From positions 992,001 through 1,056,000 of the forward strand of contig NZ_CP019070.1 of NCBI RefSeq assembly GCF_001956695.1: a stretch of DNA of 64,000 bases, written 5' to 3'. The notes below the pieces were generated by a model that was given only the letters and a program-made list of their open reading frames with translations, had not been told where the DNA came from and did no database searches. Below are positions 18,510 through 26,064 of this stretch, in pieces. Numbering within the stretch: the first letter of the stretch is position 1; each line of letters starts with the position of its first letter. A program made the position numbers and the translations under genes. This DNA comes from Poseidonibacter parvus (GTDB lineage Bacteria > Campylobacterota > Campylobacteria > Campylobacterales > Arcobacteraceae).

Positions 18510-19694
18510 TTAATAAGAGTAAATAAGTCTCGTTCTTAAATCTGTTGCATCACTATTTGCTGCCTCATAATCAAGAATCGAATAGTCTAATTGAACTTTT
18601 AAATTTTTATTAAAAGTATATTGAAGGTTTAATGTTACTTCATCTAAATCTGCATTAGCAGTAGGTTGGTCAAACTGAGAATATCTTAATTTAGTTTTTA
18701 ATTTATCAAAAGTATACCCAGCACCTATTTGCCAAGAATCTGTTCCTGCTTTAAATGCATTTGCTCCTGCTGTTTTTGTAGTTGCAGTATATTGTGCATA
18801 TGCTCCCTGTCCTAAACCTCTTACAACATCTCCATCATCATCTGTAGACGTATATCCAGCAAAAAGATTTATATCTTGGATTTTTGCTCCTATCTTTAAA
18901 CCATACATTGAAGAATCTTGTGAAGTTGATGCATCATAATTTGTATCATAATATTGTGCGGCTACATATGCTGGCCCAAAATTATATTTTGCATCTACAT
19001 ATATTAAATCTGCAATATCAACAGCATCAGCATATTGGAACTGAGCAGTTAAATTTGGAATAGATGTATTTTTAATATAAATAGTATTAATACCATCTGT
19101 ACCAATTTTTTCAAACTCACCTGGTCCACCATTTGCACTAGCATTTGTAGATGTAAAAGGTGCAGTTGTTGTAAAATCTGTTCTTTGTTGATATTTAGTA
19201 ACTTTTCCAGCAACAATTGTAGTATTAGGAATATCTGTGTTTGCTAAAAGATAAGCTTCAAAAGACTCTTTGATTAGTCTTGATCCAGAACCTGCTAATA
19301 AAGGTGTTTTAACAAATTGTCTACCACCTTTAAATGTTGTATTATTTAAATTATATTGAAAATATGCTTCTGATAATACAGAACCTTGTGCATCCATTGT
19401 AGATTTTGTAACTGAACTATCATCATCTATTGAAGTAACATGTGATGTTTGAAATGTTCCACCTAATTTGATTCCTTTATAAGAATCTGTAACATAATTA
19501 AAACTTCCTCCATTTGCCCATATTGAACTATCCTTTTTTGAGGGTGAATCAAAAGTTTGTGCATAATAAAATGATTTTAACTCTCCTTTAAACTTACCAT
19601 TAGTAAATGCCTCAGAGATTGACTCTGCTGCAAACAAAGATGAACTACTAATTGCTATAGAAGCAATTAAACTAATTTTTGCGAATTTTTTCAT
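18510..19694 (-). CDS. Outer-membrane porin (OprD/major-porin type)
   Basis: About 394 residues from the ATG at 19694, chosen because a signal peptide (KKFAKISLIASIAISSSSLFA) and ribosome site (AAAGGAAAAAAT) follow and precede it; a longer frame upstream is open but implausible. The mature part is a series of amphipathic beta strands with Asp/Asn/Thr-rich turns (FYYAQTFDS, YFQYNLNNTTFKGGRQF, YVAAQYYDTNYDAS) and ends in RTRLIYSY with a terminal aromatic, as in Campylobacterota porins. It has a promoter with three 11-base repeats, so it is probably metal-regulated. Substrate unknown. Confidence 0.8.
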   Translation of the reverse strand: MKKFAKISLIASIAISSSSLFAAESISEAFTNGKFKGELKSFYYAQTFDSPSKKDSSIWANGGSFNYVTDSYKGIKLGGTFQTSHVTSIDDDSSVTKSTMDAQGSVLSEAYFQYNLNNTTFKGGRQFVKTPLLAGSGSRLIKESFEAYLLANTDIPNTTIVAGKVTKYQQRTDFTTTAPFTSTNASANGGPGEFEKIGTDGINTIYIKNTSIPNLTAQFQYADAVDIADLIYVDAKYNFGPAYVAAQYYDTNYDASTSQDSSMYGLKIGAKIQDINLFAGYTSTDDDGDVVRGLGQGAYAQYTATTKTAGANAFKAGTDSWQIGAGYTFDKLKTKLRYSQFDQPTANADLDEVTLNLQYTFNKNLKVQLDYSILDYEAANSDATDLRTRLIYSY

Positions 19695-19750
19695 ATTTTT
19701 TCCTTTATGTGTTTTCCATTTATGGAATAAACTAAAGAACTTTAACAAAC

Positions 19751-19785
19751 TAAAATGTAGTGAAAATGTAGTGAAAATGTAGTTG
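19751..19785. promoter_or_regulatory. Triple direct repeat operator between porin and regulator genes
   Basis: Three adjacent copies of AAAATGTAGTG (the last ends AGTTG), with 11-base spacing, sit in the divergent region between the porin gene and the first response regulator. Phased direct repeats are typical of OmpR/PhoB-type regulators. The sequence differs from the GGAAGGAATRTGGAA motif, so it may belong to the other regulator. Confidence 0.6.
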
Positions 19786-19853
19786 TTTACATATTGCTTC
19801 CATATTAAGAAGTTAGAATCCAAATGAATTTATATCTAATAAAAGGAGTTGTC

Positions 19854-20519
19854 TTGAAAATATTACTATTAGAAGATGACATAATATTTTCAGAAATAAT
19901 AGAAGAGTATTTGAATTTTTTAGCGTATAGTGTTGAAACAGTTTTTGATTTAGAATCTGCAGAAGAATTACTGTATAACAATAAATATGATCTTTTAATT
20001 CTTGACATAAACATCCCAGGGGGAAATGGATTAGATTTATTAGAAAATTTTAGAAGCCTTGGATTTAAAACCCCTTCAATAATAATCACTTCATTTACAA
20101 ATATAAATGAAATAGAAAGAGCGTATAATGTTGGTTGTGATGATTATCTAAAAAAACCTTTTGAACTTAAAGAGCTTAAAGCAAGAATTAATTATCTTGA
20201 AAATATTCATAAAATAAATTTTAAAGGACAAATAAAAATTGATAAAGACTTGATATTTGATTCATATAATATGAATATAAGAAAAAAAGATATTACAGTT
20301 AGAATTGCAAAAAAAGAAGCTGAAATTCTTAGATTTTTTTTATTAAATAAAAATAGAGTCATCTCAATCGATGAGTTAATTATTAATATATGGGAATATG
20401 GTGAAGAACCTTCAATAGCTACTATTAGAACATATATTAAAAATATAAGAAAAGTTCTAGAGAAAAATCTTATTGAAACAATAAAAAATGTAGGTTACAA
20501 ATTTAACACTACATATTAA
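19854..20519 (+). CDS. OmpR-family response regulator 1
   Basis: 221 residues from a TTG start (19854), chosen because AAAAGGAG lies five bases before it and translation begins KILLLEDD, the normal N-terminus of a receiver; an ATG 30 bases earlier has no ribosome site. Receiver domain: acidic pair at 8-9, phosphorylated Asp51 (LLILDINIPG), Thr/Ser near ITSF, Lys in KKPF. C-terminal winged helix: EAEILRFFLLNKNRVISIDELI...TIRTYIKNIRKVL...KNVGYKFN. It is divergent from the porin gene and likely binds the triple repeat between them. Confidence 0.88.
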   Translation: MKILLLEDDIIFSEIIEEYLNFLAYSVETVFDLESAEELLYNNKYDLLILDINIPGGNGLDLLENFRSLGFKTPSIIITSFTNINEIERAYNVGCDDYLKKPFELKELKARINYLENIHKINFKGQIKIDKDLIFDSYNMNIRKKDITVRIAKKEAEILRFFLLNKNRVISIDELIINIWEYGEEPSIATIRTYIKNIRKVLEKNLIETIKNVGYKFNTTY

Positions 20520-20619
20520 ATACATTTTAAACAGATACACTTCTTTTGTCGAAGTAAAAACTCTCCTAGGGTTTCGAAATTAATAAAGCGCGAACTTTAC
20601 TTTAAAATACTTCGACATG

Positions 20620-20637
20620 TTTCCACATTCTTTCCTC
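20620..20637. promoter_or_regulatory. Copper-island motif, copy 2 (upstream of the SHOCT-cytochrome-regulator operon)
   Basis: TTTCCACATTCTTTCCTC, in the direction of the downstream genes and differing from copy 1 by one base. It lies about 43 bases before the start of the SHOCT gene. Confidence 0.65.
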
Positions 20638-20679
20638 ACTAGCTAAATATAATTTCTCATAAAAAAGAAAGGGCAACTT

Positions 20680-20892
20680 ATGTTTGAATATATGAATATG
20701 AATATGACTATGTTTCATGGAATAGGAATGTTAATCTTTTGGATTATTGTTTTCTTTTTAATTTTTTCAATTTTTTCAAAAGATAAAGAAAATTCAAGAG
20801 AAACACCTTTAGATATTTTAAAAAAAAGGTTAGCTAAAGGTGAGATATCAAGAGAAGAGTATTCTAAGTTGAAAGACTCTTTATTAAATTAA
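20680..20892 (+). CDS. Small membrane SHOCT protein with Met-rich N-terminus
   Basis: 70 residues: a Met/His-rich start (FEYMNMNMTMFHGIGM), one membrane span (LIFWIIVFFLIFSIF) and a C-terminal SHOCT motif (PLDILKKRLAKGEISREEYSKLKDSL). SHOCT domains are short oligomerisation modules; their function in copper islands is not established. Ribosome site AAAGGGCAACTT. First gene of an operon with a cytochrome c and a response regulator. Confidence 0.75.
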   Translation: MFEYMNMNMTMFHGIGMLIFWIIVFFLIFSIFSKDKENSRETPLDILKKRLAKGEISREEYSKLKDSLLN

Positions 20893-20904
20893 AAGGTAAG
20901 TATT

Positions 20905-21348
20905 ATGAAAAATTATTTAATACCAATAGGCCTATTAGTTTTGGGTATTACTATTTATAGCTTTGACTTTAATAAAGATAAAGTTGATGGAAGATGGTAT
21001 TCAAAAGAACAAGTTTCTTTAGGGAAAGAAGTATTCTTAAAAAACTGTGCTTCTTGTCATGGAGAAAAAGCTGAGAAGACTGTTGAGTGGAGAAAAACAT
21101 TAGCAGATGGTTCATATCCTCCTCCACCTTTAAATGACAAAGCGCATGCATGGCATCATCCCAAATGGCAACTTATGCAAATAATAGATAATGGCGGAGC
21201 TGCATATGGTGGTAAAATGCCTGGATTTAAGGATACACTTACAAATACTGAAAAAGAAGCAACAATAGCTTATTTTCAGACTTTTTGGGGTGATGAATTT
21301 TATAACCTTTGGAAAGATAAAAGAAAAGGACTTGAGGATAAAAAATGA
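20905..21348 (+). CDS. Membrane-anchored monoheme cytochrome c
   Basis: 147 residues with an N-terminal signal-anchor (NYLIPIGLLVLGITIYSF), heme-binding CASCH followed by GEKAEKTVEW, and a MPGF segment supplying the likely axial Met. WHHPKWQLMQIIDNGG resembles class I cytochromes found next to copper-resistance genes. Acts in the periplasm as an electron carrier; the partner is unknown, the multicopper oxidase of the island being one option. The stop overlaps the ATG of the second regulator (ATGA). Confidence 0.85.
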   Translation: MKNYLIPIGLLVLGITIYSFDFNKDKVDGRWYSKEQVSLGKEVFLKNCASCHGEKAEKTVEWRKTLADGSYPPPPLNDKAHAWHHPKWQLMQIIDNGGAAYGGKMPGFKDTLTNTEKEATIAYFQTFWGDEFYNLWKDKRKGLEDKK

Positions 21349-22004
21349 AAGTATTATTACTAGAAGATGATGAGTTACTAAATGAAATAATTGAAGAGTA
21401 TTTAATATCATTAAACTATAGTGTTGTTACAATTTATGACGGACAAGAAGCTTTAGAACGTATCTATGAGGAGTCTTTTCAACTTCTTCTATTAGATGTA
21501 AATGTTCCATCATTGACTGGATTCGATTTATTAAGAACACTAAAAGAAAATAAGATAGATATCCCAACTATTTTTATTACATCTTTATATACAGCAAGAG
21601 ATGTAGAAGATGGTTTTAATGCAGGGGCTGATGACTATATTAAAAAACCTTTTCAATTAAGTGAATTAAAAGTGAGACTAAATAATATCAAAAGATTAAG
21701 AAATATAGATGCAGCAGGAATAGTTAAAATAAATGAAAACATAGAATATAATTTTGATTCTAAATTAATAACTGTTGATGAAAAAACATATACTCTTTCA
21801 AAAATAGAATCAAAAGTTTTAGAATTTTTTATTAAAAATAAAGATAAAGCTATTTCAATAGAAGAGATATCTTTAAACAATTGGGTATATGATGAAATGC
21901 CAACTGCAACTACTATTAGAACATATATTAAAAATTTAAGAAAGATGTTAGGGAAAGATATGATTATTACAATAAAAGGTATTGGTTATAAACTAAACAC
22001 CTAA
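21345..22004 (+). CDS. OmpR-family response regulator 2
   Basis: 219 residues, starting KVLLLEDDELLNEIIEEYL. Phospho-acceptor Asp51 (LLLLDVNVPS), conserved Thr/Ser in FITSLY and Lys in IKKPF. Winged-helix part: SKIESKVLEFFIKNKDKAISIEEI...TIRTYIKNLRKMLGKDMIITIKGIGYKLNT. It is clearly a paralogue of regulator 1 with the same length and ending. Overlaps the cytochrome gene by four bases and is thus co-transcribed with a unit that has a copper-island motif upstream, so it may regulate itself. No kinase gene accompanies it. Confidence 0.88.
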   Translation: MKVLLLEDDELLNEIIEEYLISLNYSVVTIYDGQEALERIYEESFQLLLLDVNVPSLTGFDLLRTLKENKIDIPTIFITSLYTARDVEDGFNAGADDYIKKPFQLSELKVRLNNIKRLRNIDAAGIVKINENIEYNFDSKLITVDEKTYTLSKIESKVLEFFIKNKDKAISIEEISLNNWVYDEMPTATTIRTYIKNLRKMLGKDMIITIKGIGYKLNT

Positions 22005-22209
22005 AAAACAACTATAAAGAATAAGTTTTTAACAACTTAAAGGCTTTTTCTTTTAATTAATACTTACAAAAAGCTCCTTATTCAGATAAAACATCTAAAT
22101 AAACTATACAAAAAATGATGTAAATAATTCTATCAAGTGTTTAGAATTAGATATCAAAAATATAATTATCAAAAATCTTGTTTTATTAAAAAAGTGGGAG
22201 AAAGACTAC

Positions 22210-22246
22210 TTTATAAACATGATGAATTATTCATCATATTTATAAA
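22210..22246. terminator. Long hairpin between regulator 2 and the minus-strand SHOCT gene
   Basis: TTTATAAACATGATGAA and TTCATCATATTTATAAA pair over 17 bases with one mismatch and a 3-base loop. It lies eight bases from the minus-strand SHOCT stop. Neither side has a long T-run, so it may be a weak terminator or an mRNA-end stabiliser. Confidence 0.45.
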
Positions 22247-22253
22247 AGAGAAA

Positions 22254-22442
22254 CTATAAAACTTTTTTTAGTTTGTTGAATTCATCAATAGTTATATCCC
22301 CTGTAGCTAATCGATTTTCTAAAATACTCCGTACACTCTCTTTTTTACTATCAAATAAATAAAAAGTAGTCATTATTAGTATGAACCAACCAAACATCAT
22401 TATCCAATGATGCATTTCATATGAATTAATATAATCTAACAT
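22254..22442 (-). CDS. Second small membrane SHOCT protein
   Basis: 62 residues: LDYINSYEMHHWIMMFG (His/Met-rich start), a membrane span (WFILIMTTFYLF) and SHOCT-like VRSILENRLATGDITIDEFNKLKKVL. It has the same three-part build as the 70-residue SHOCT protein at 20680. Ribosome site AAGGATATATT. Its promoter region is one of two nearly identical copies in this locus. Confidence 0.7.
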   Translation of the reverse strand: MLDYINSYEMHHWIMMFGWFILIMTTFYLFDSKKESVRSILENRLATGDITIDEFNKLKKVL

Positions 22443-22487
22443 AATATATCCTTTGTTTTTTGTTATGTTGTATTATAAAACTTTTAT

Positions 22488-22527
22488 ATGGAGTGTATAT
22501 CCAATATATGGGGAGTGTATGTGGAAT
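22488..22527. promoter_or_regulatory. Degenerate copper-island motif in the duplicated promoter
   Basis: TATGGGGAGTGTATGTGGAA resembles TGTGGAAGGAATATGGAA when aligned on the GGA half-sites, and an extra TATGGAGTG lies upstream. The second copy is at about 23,040-23,080. Weaker match than the four main sites. Confidence 0.4.
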
Positions 22528-22568
22528 TTTATAAGCTTAATTTTTTAATTAAATTTAATTTCTGGCAT

Positions 22569-22603
22569 AAAAAAACCTCCAAGATTAATTATCTTGAAGG
22601 TTT
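22569..22603 (-). terminator. Terminator of the YPLEDNDTPDY-repeat gene
   Basis: AACCTCCAAGAT and ATCTTGAAGGTTT form a stem with a run of A on the low-coordinate side, i.e. a T-run on the minus strand. It lies about 25 bases after the stop at 22630. The same hairpin recurs at about 23,122-23,157. Confidence 0.7.
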
Positions 22604-22629
22604 AAAAAAGAAGAAGGAGAGAGATTATT

Positions 22630-22995
22630 TTAACAACTTTTTCTTGGCCCATCAACATCCTCTTCTGGGAAAAGAGCACATACTGTTTCAGCATTTATTG
22701 AAGATTTTGCTGCTGTATATACTACTGAAGATTGGTTATCTTGAACTCTATCCAACAAATAATCTGGTGTATCATTATCCTCTAATGGGTATAAAGCTAA
22801 TAATGTATCTTTTGATACTGAGGCTTTTGCTAATTTATTAGTTACCTTTGAATCAATGTCATGATTATTACTTAAAATATAATCTGGAGTATCATTATCC
22901 TCTAGTGGGTATAAAGCACTAATTGTATCACTCGCCATTAATGAACTACTTGCCATTAAACCTAAACCTAAAACTATTTGTGTTAACCTTTTCAT
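22630..22995 (-). CDS. Secreted acidic protein with three YPLEDNDTPDY-like repeats
   Basis: 121 residues. Signal peptide at 1-22 (KRLTQIVLGLGLMASSSLMAS). The mature part has three imperfect repeats of ~35 residues: ISALYPLEDNDTPDYIL, LLALYPLEDNDTPDYLL and VCALFPEEDVDGPRKSC. Each begins with a helix-like Ala/Ser/Lys stretch and contains an acidic E-D-N-D cluster suited to binding cations. Cysteines occur only in the last repeat. No family recognised. Position in the copper island, and a regulated-looking promoter, suggest a periplasmic metal-related role (inference). Confidence 0.75.
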   Translation of the reverse strand: MKRLTQIVLGLGLMASSSLMASDTISALYPLEDNDTPDYILSNNHDIDSKVTNKLAKASVSKDTLLALYPLEDNDTPDYLLDRVQDNQSSVVYTAAKSSINAETVCALFPEEDVDGPRKSC

Positions 22996-23168
22996 AATAT
23001 ATCCTTTGTTTTTTGTTATGTTGTATTATAAAACTTTTATATGGAGTGAATATGCAATATATGGGGAGTGTATGTGGAATTTTATAATCTTATTTTTTTA
23101 ATATAAATTAAAATATAGGCATAAAAAAACCTCCAAGATTCTTATCTTGAAGGTTTTAAAAAGGAGAG
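22995..23168. repeat. Duplicated promoter-terminator block, copy 2
   Basis: Partner of the 22441-22612 block. It starts at the initiation codon of the repeat-protein gene and ends with a second copy of the AACCTCC hairpin, although no gene now ends there, implying that one copy of a tandemly duplicated gene was lost. Confidence 0.75.
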
Positions 23169-23218
23169 ATGAAATAAATCATCTCTAAATGAAAAATTAT
23201 ATGATTATACTGGTCCTA

Positions 23219-23238
23219 TGTGGAAGGAATATGGAAAA
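23219..23238. promoter_or_regulatory. Copper-island motif, copy 3
   Basis: TGTGGAAGGAATATGGAAAA, identical to the copy at 28844. It lies just after the end of the copA gene and about 225 bases before the repeat-protein gene, beyond a terminator-like hairpin; it may be a leftover of the deleted gene's promoter. Confidence 0.6.
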
Positions 23239-23242
23239 ATAT

Positions 23243-25423
23243 TTATAATCTTTTAACTTTAAGTCTTAATGAATTTAAAACAACAGTTACAGAGCTAAAA
23301 CTCATTGCAATTCCTGCATACATAGGACTAAGCATTACTCCAAAGAAAGGAAATAATACTCCAGCTGCAAGTGGTATTCCTAGAATATTATAAGCAAAAG
23401 CCCAAAATAGATTTTGTTTAACTATTCTCATACTCTCAACTGATAAGTTAATACTTTTTATTACAGATTTTAGTTCATTATTTATAAGTACTATATCACC
23501 TGCATCTTTACTAATATCTGATCCTGAATTTAATGTTATTCCTATATCTGCTTGCTTTATAGAAGGTGCATCATTTATACCATCCCCTATAAACATTACC
23601 TTTGATTCTTTTTGTAATTCTTTTATAACATCATATTTTTCAGTTGGAATCACTTGGGCATATACTTTTTCAATATTTAATTCCTGAGCAACTTTTGAGG
23701 CAGTAATTTTATTATCACCTGTTAATAAAATAGGTGTAATATTCATCTTTTTTAGATTCTCAATAACTTCTTTTGCATCTTCTTTTATCTCGTCTTCTAA
23801 AGAAAAAGAACCAATAGTTTTTTTACCAATGGATACTAATATTAACCCATTTGATTTTTCAAGCTCTTTTTCATAGAAATCTAAATGTTCTGCTAAAATT
23901 GTAATATTATTATCTTCTAAAAGTTTTTTATTTCCTAGTATAAACTCTTGTTCTTCAAATATAGCCTTTATTCCATGGCCTGGAATTATCTCTACTTTAT
24001 CTATTTGTTCATTACAAGTAATTTTTTGATTTTCTACGAATGAAACAATCGCTTTTGAAATAGGATGTTCACTTAAGTTTTCAATATAGCCTATAGTTTT
24101 AAAATATTTCTTTTCTATATCAGTTTTAGTAACTTTTATATTTCCTTTAGTAAGAGTTCCAGTTTTATCAAATACTGCGTATTTGATATCTTTTATCTGC
24201 TCAAGAATTTCTGGGTTTTTAATTAATATTCCCTCTTTTGCCCCACGGCTTACTGAACTTACTATTGCAATTGGAGTAGCTAAACCTAAAGCACAAGGAC
24301 AAGAGATAATTAGAACACTAATACTTGCAATAATTGCATTTTGAAAATCTCCAATAACAATTCCCCACACTAAAAAAGTAAGTATAGAAATAATAATTAC
24401 AGTTGGAACAAAAATATTTGCTATTTTATCTGCAAACCTACTTATTGGTATTTGTTTACTTTGTGCAGATTTTAAAAGAGTGATAATTTTAGAAAGAGTG
24501 GTGTCACTTGACTCTTTTAAAACCTTTATCGTAATCACTCCATTTGTGTTTAAAGTTCCAGATAAAACTTCATCATTAGTTTTTTTAAATAGAGGTAGAG
24601 ATTCTCCTGTAATCATTGAGGTATCTATATCCGCATTTCCATCTATTATAACTCCATCAGCGGGTATCTTTTCTCCTGTTTTTACTAAAACTTTATTTCC
24701 TATTTTTAATAAATTAGCTTGAATAATTTCAATTGAATTATCTTCTTTAACTAGATTTGCATTTTGAGGAGCTAAAGATATTAGTTTCTTTAAAAAATCA
24801 CCTGCTTTTTGTTTTGAATTCTCTTCTAAATATCTTCCTAAAAGCATAAAAGTAATAATAACTGCTGCCCCGTCAAAATACATAAATCTTAAATTTTCAG
24901 GAAATAAAAATGGAAAAAATAGAACTGTACTAGAGTAAAAATATGCAGCACTAGTACCTAAAGCTACTAAAACATTCATATCATAGTTTTTATTTATAAT
25001 AGCCTTAAAGGCTAAGTTATAAAATCTAGCACCACAATAGAATTGAACAATTGAAGCTAAGATAAAGATTGCATAAGTTTTTATTGAGATATCCAAAAGA
25101 TTAGAAAAAGCAAAAATAAAAATAGTTATAGCAAGAGTCATAGATATAAAAAAAAGTTTTTTTATTTTAGCAAAAGTTTTTTTCTCTTGTTCTTCTAAAT
25201 GTTTTATATCTTCTTCTACTTTATATCCTAGTTTTTCAATGTTTTGAATAAGTTTGTCTTTAGAGTATAGTTGTTTATCAATTTCAAATAAACCTTCATG
25301 GGCTGCAAAACTAACTTTTGTATTAATAATACCTTTTTGCTTATTTAAGAACTTCTCAATTCCATTTGAACAATTAACACAAGTCATTCCTGAAATATTC
25401 AGGTTTATTTTTTCAGTTGACAT
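23243..25423 (-). CDS. copA: Copper-exporting P1B-type ATPase
   Basis: 726 residues. One N-terminal heavy-metal domain with GMTCVNCS (Cys15, Cys18), then the P1B membrane layout, the CPCALGLATP metal-path motif in segment 6, TGES actuator motif, DKTGTLTKG phosphorylation site, SEHPISKAI (the HP motif) and GDGINDAPSIKQADIG. The CPC plus C-terminal membrane residues (N..LG..., MSFSSVTVVLNSLRLK) indicate the Cu(I) subgroup. Exports cytoplasmic Cu(I) to the periplasm. It is third in a minus-strand operon: chaperone, ArsR repressor, copA, with spacings of one base. Confidence 0.94.
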   Translation of the reverse strand: MSTEKINLNISGMTCVNCSNGIEKFLNKQKGIINTKVSFAAHEGLFEIDKQLYSKDKLIQNIEKLGYKVEEDIKHLEEQEKKTFAKIKKLFFISMTLAITIFIFAFSNLLDISIKTYAIFILASIVQFYCGARFYNLAFKAIINKNYDMNVLVALGTSAAYFYSSTVLFFPFLFPENLRFMYFDGAAVIITFMLLGRYLEENSKQKAGDFLKKLISLAPQNANLVKEDNSIEIIQANLLKIGNKVLVKTGEKIPADGVIIDGNADIDTSMITGESLPLFKKTNDEVLSGTLNTNGVITIKVLKESSDTTLSKIITLLKSAQSKQIPISRFADKIANIFVPTVIIISILTFLVWGIVIGDFQNAIIASISVLIISCPCALGLATPIAIVSSVSRGAKEGILIKNPEILEQIKDIKYAVFDKTGTLTKGNIKVTKTDIEKKYFKTIGYIENLSEHPISKAIVSFVENQKITCNEQIDKVEIIPGHGIKAIFEEQEFILGNKKLLEDNNITILAEHLDFYEKELEKSNGLILVSIGKKTIGSFSLEDEIKEDAKEVIENLKKMNITPILLTGDNKITASKVAQELNIEKVYAQVIPTEKYDVIKELQKESKVMFIGDGINDAPSIKQADIGITLNSGSDISKDAGDIVLINNELKSVIKSINLSVESMRIVKQNLFWAFAYNILGIPLAAGVLFPFFGVMLSPMYAGIAMSFSSVTVVLNSLRLKVKRL

Positions 25424-25424
25424 T

Positions 25425-25781
25425 TTAAACTTCTTTCTCTTTTAATAATAGGGTTAATATCTCCCTTACATACTCATCTTTTATATAATAAAATGACATT
25501 TTTTTCTCTTTATTAAAATCTACAATTCCATATTTTCTTAGAGCTTTAAGTTGATGAGAAACATGAGATTGAGGTAGATTTAAAACATTAACCATCTCCC
25601 CGACACAAATTTCATAATCCATTAGAGCATACAGAATTTTAAGTCTTGTTGGATCACTCATTGCTTTTGTTACATTAGATATGTTTTTAAGTAAATCATC
25701 ATTTGGCAAAGCTTCTTTTATATCAGTAATAAAACTTACGCCTTCACAACAAGAACGGATTAGTTTTGTTTGATTTTCCAT
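25425..25781 (-). CDS. ArsR/SmtB-family metal-responsive repressor of the copA operon
   Basis: 118 residues. Winged helix-turn-helix: DPTRLKILYALMDYEICVGEMVNVLNLPQSHVSHQLKALRKYGIVDFNKEKKMSFYYI. The ICVGEM segment carries one Cys of the alpha3 metal site, and SCCEG near residues 10-14 offers an N-terminal Cys pair. The family releases DNA on metal binding. A 20-base palindrome in front of the operon is the probable operator. Metal is not determined; copper is the contextual guess, zinc or cadmium possible. Confidence 0.85.
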   Translation of the reverse strand: MENQTKLIRSCCEGVSFITDIKEALPNDDLLKNISNVTKAMSDPTRLKILYALMDYEICVGEMVNVLNLPQSHVSHQLKALRKYGIVDFNKEKKMSFYYIKDEYVREILTLLLKEKEV

Positions 25782-25782
25782 T

Positions 25783-25989
25783 TTAGTCTTCTATAATGTT
25801 AAATCCAAGCTCTTCCATCTCTTTTTTAAATTCAGATTCTTGAACTTCATTTGTTATTTCAACCATAACTTCTTTTGGACTTGTTTCTAAATTAACTTCA
25901 ATTTCTCCAAATGACTCTTCAAGTGAAACTTTTATTAAGTTTGCACAGCTTCCACAAGCTATATTTTGAGCTTTAAATGTTTTTTTCAT
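25783..25989 (-). CDS. copZ: Copper chaperone, CopZ-like heavy-metal-associated domain
   Basis: 68 residues, one ferredoxin-like HMA domain. The metal site is NIACGSCANLI (CxxC at 12-15), where the usual GMTC is replaced by NIAC. Strand and helix pattern (VMVEITNEVQESEFKKEMEELGFNIIED) fits. Carries Cu(I) in the cytoplasm to CopA. First gene of the operon, ribosome site AAAAGGAACTATT, directly downstream of a palindromic operator. Confidence 0.85.
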   Translation of the reverse strand: MKKTFKAQNIACGSCANLIKVSLEESFGEIEVNLETSPKEVMVEITNEVQESEFKKEMEELGFNIIED

Positions 25990-26002
25990 AATAGTTCCTT
26001 TT

Positions 26003-26022
26003 ATATGATAAATTTATCATAT
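26003..26022. promoter_or_regulatory. Palindromic operator of the copZ-arsR-copA operon
   Basis: ATATGATAAATTTATCATAT is a perfect 20-base palindrome; a further half-site ATCATAT follows at about 26,032. It lies 14 bases upstream of the copZ start. Such symmetrical AT-rich sites are the usual targets of ArsR/SmtB repressors. Confidence 0.75.
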
Positions 26023-26064
26023 GAATATATTATCATATAAAAGAAGGGTTTGTCAAGTTTTTAT

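Larger units (their letters stand above)
22441..22612. repeat. Duplicated promoter-terminator block, copy 1
   Basis: About 170 bases nearly identical to 22995-23168: ribosome site and promoter (ATATATCCTTTGTTTTTTG, then TATGGAGTG and GGGGAGTGTATGTGGAATTT) and the hairpin at the far end. Differences are concentrated in the AT-rich middle. Confidence 0.8.

Noticed and set aside
19695-19823. Longer porin start at 19823
   Set aside because: The extra 43 codons lie over the operator repeats and precede a complete signal peptide that must be N-terminal.
22488-22841. 117-codon open frame on the plus strand
   Set aside because: It runs antisense through the repeat-protein gene, a terminator and a promoter; the minus-strand gene has a signal peptide and ribosome site.
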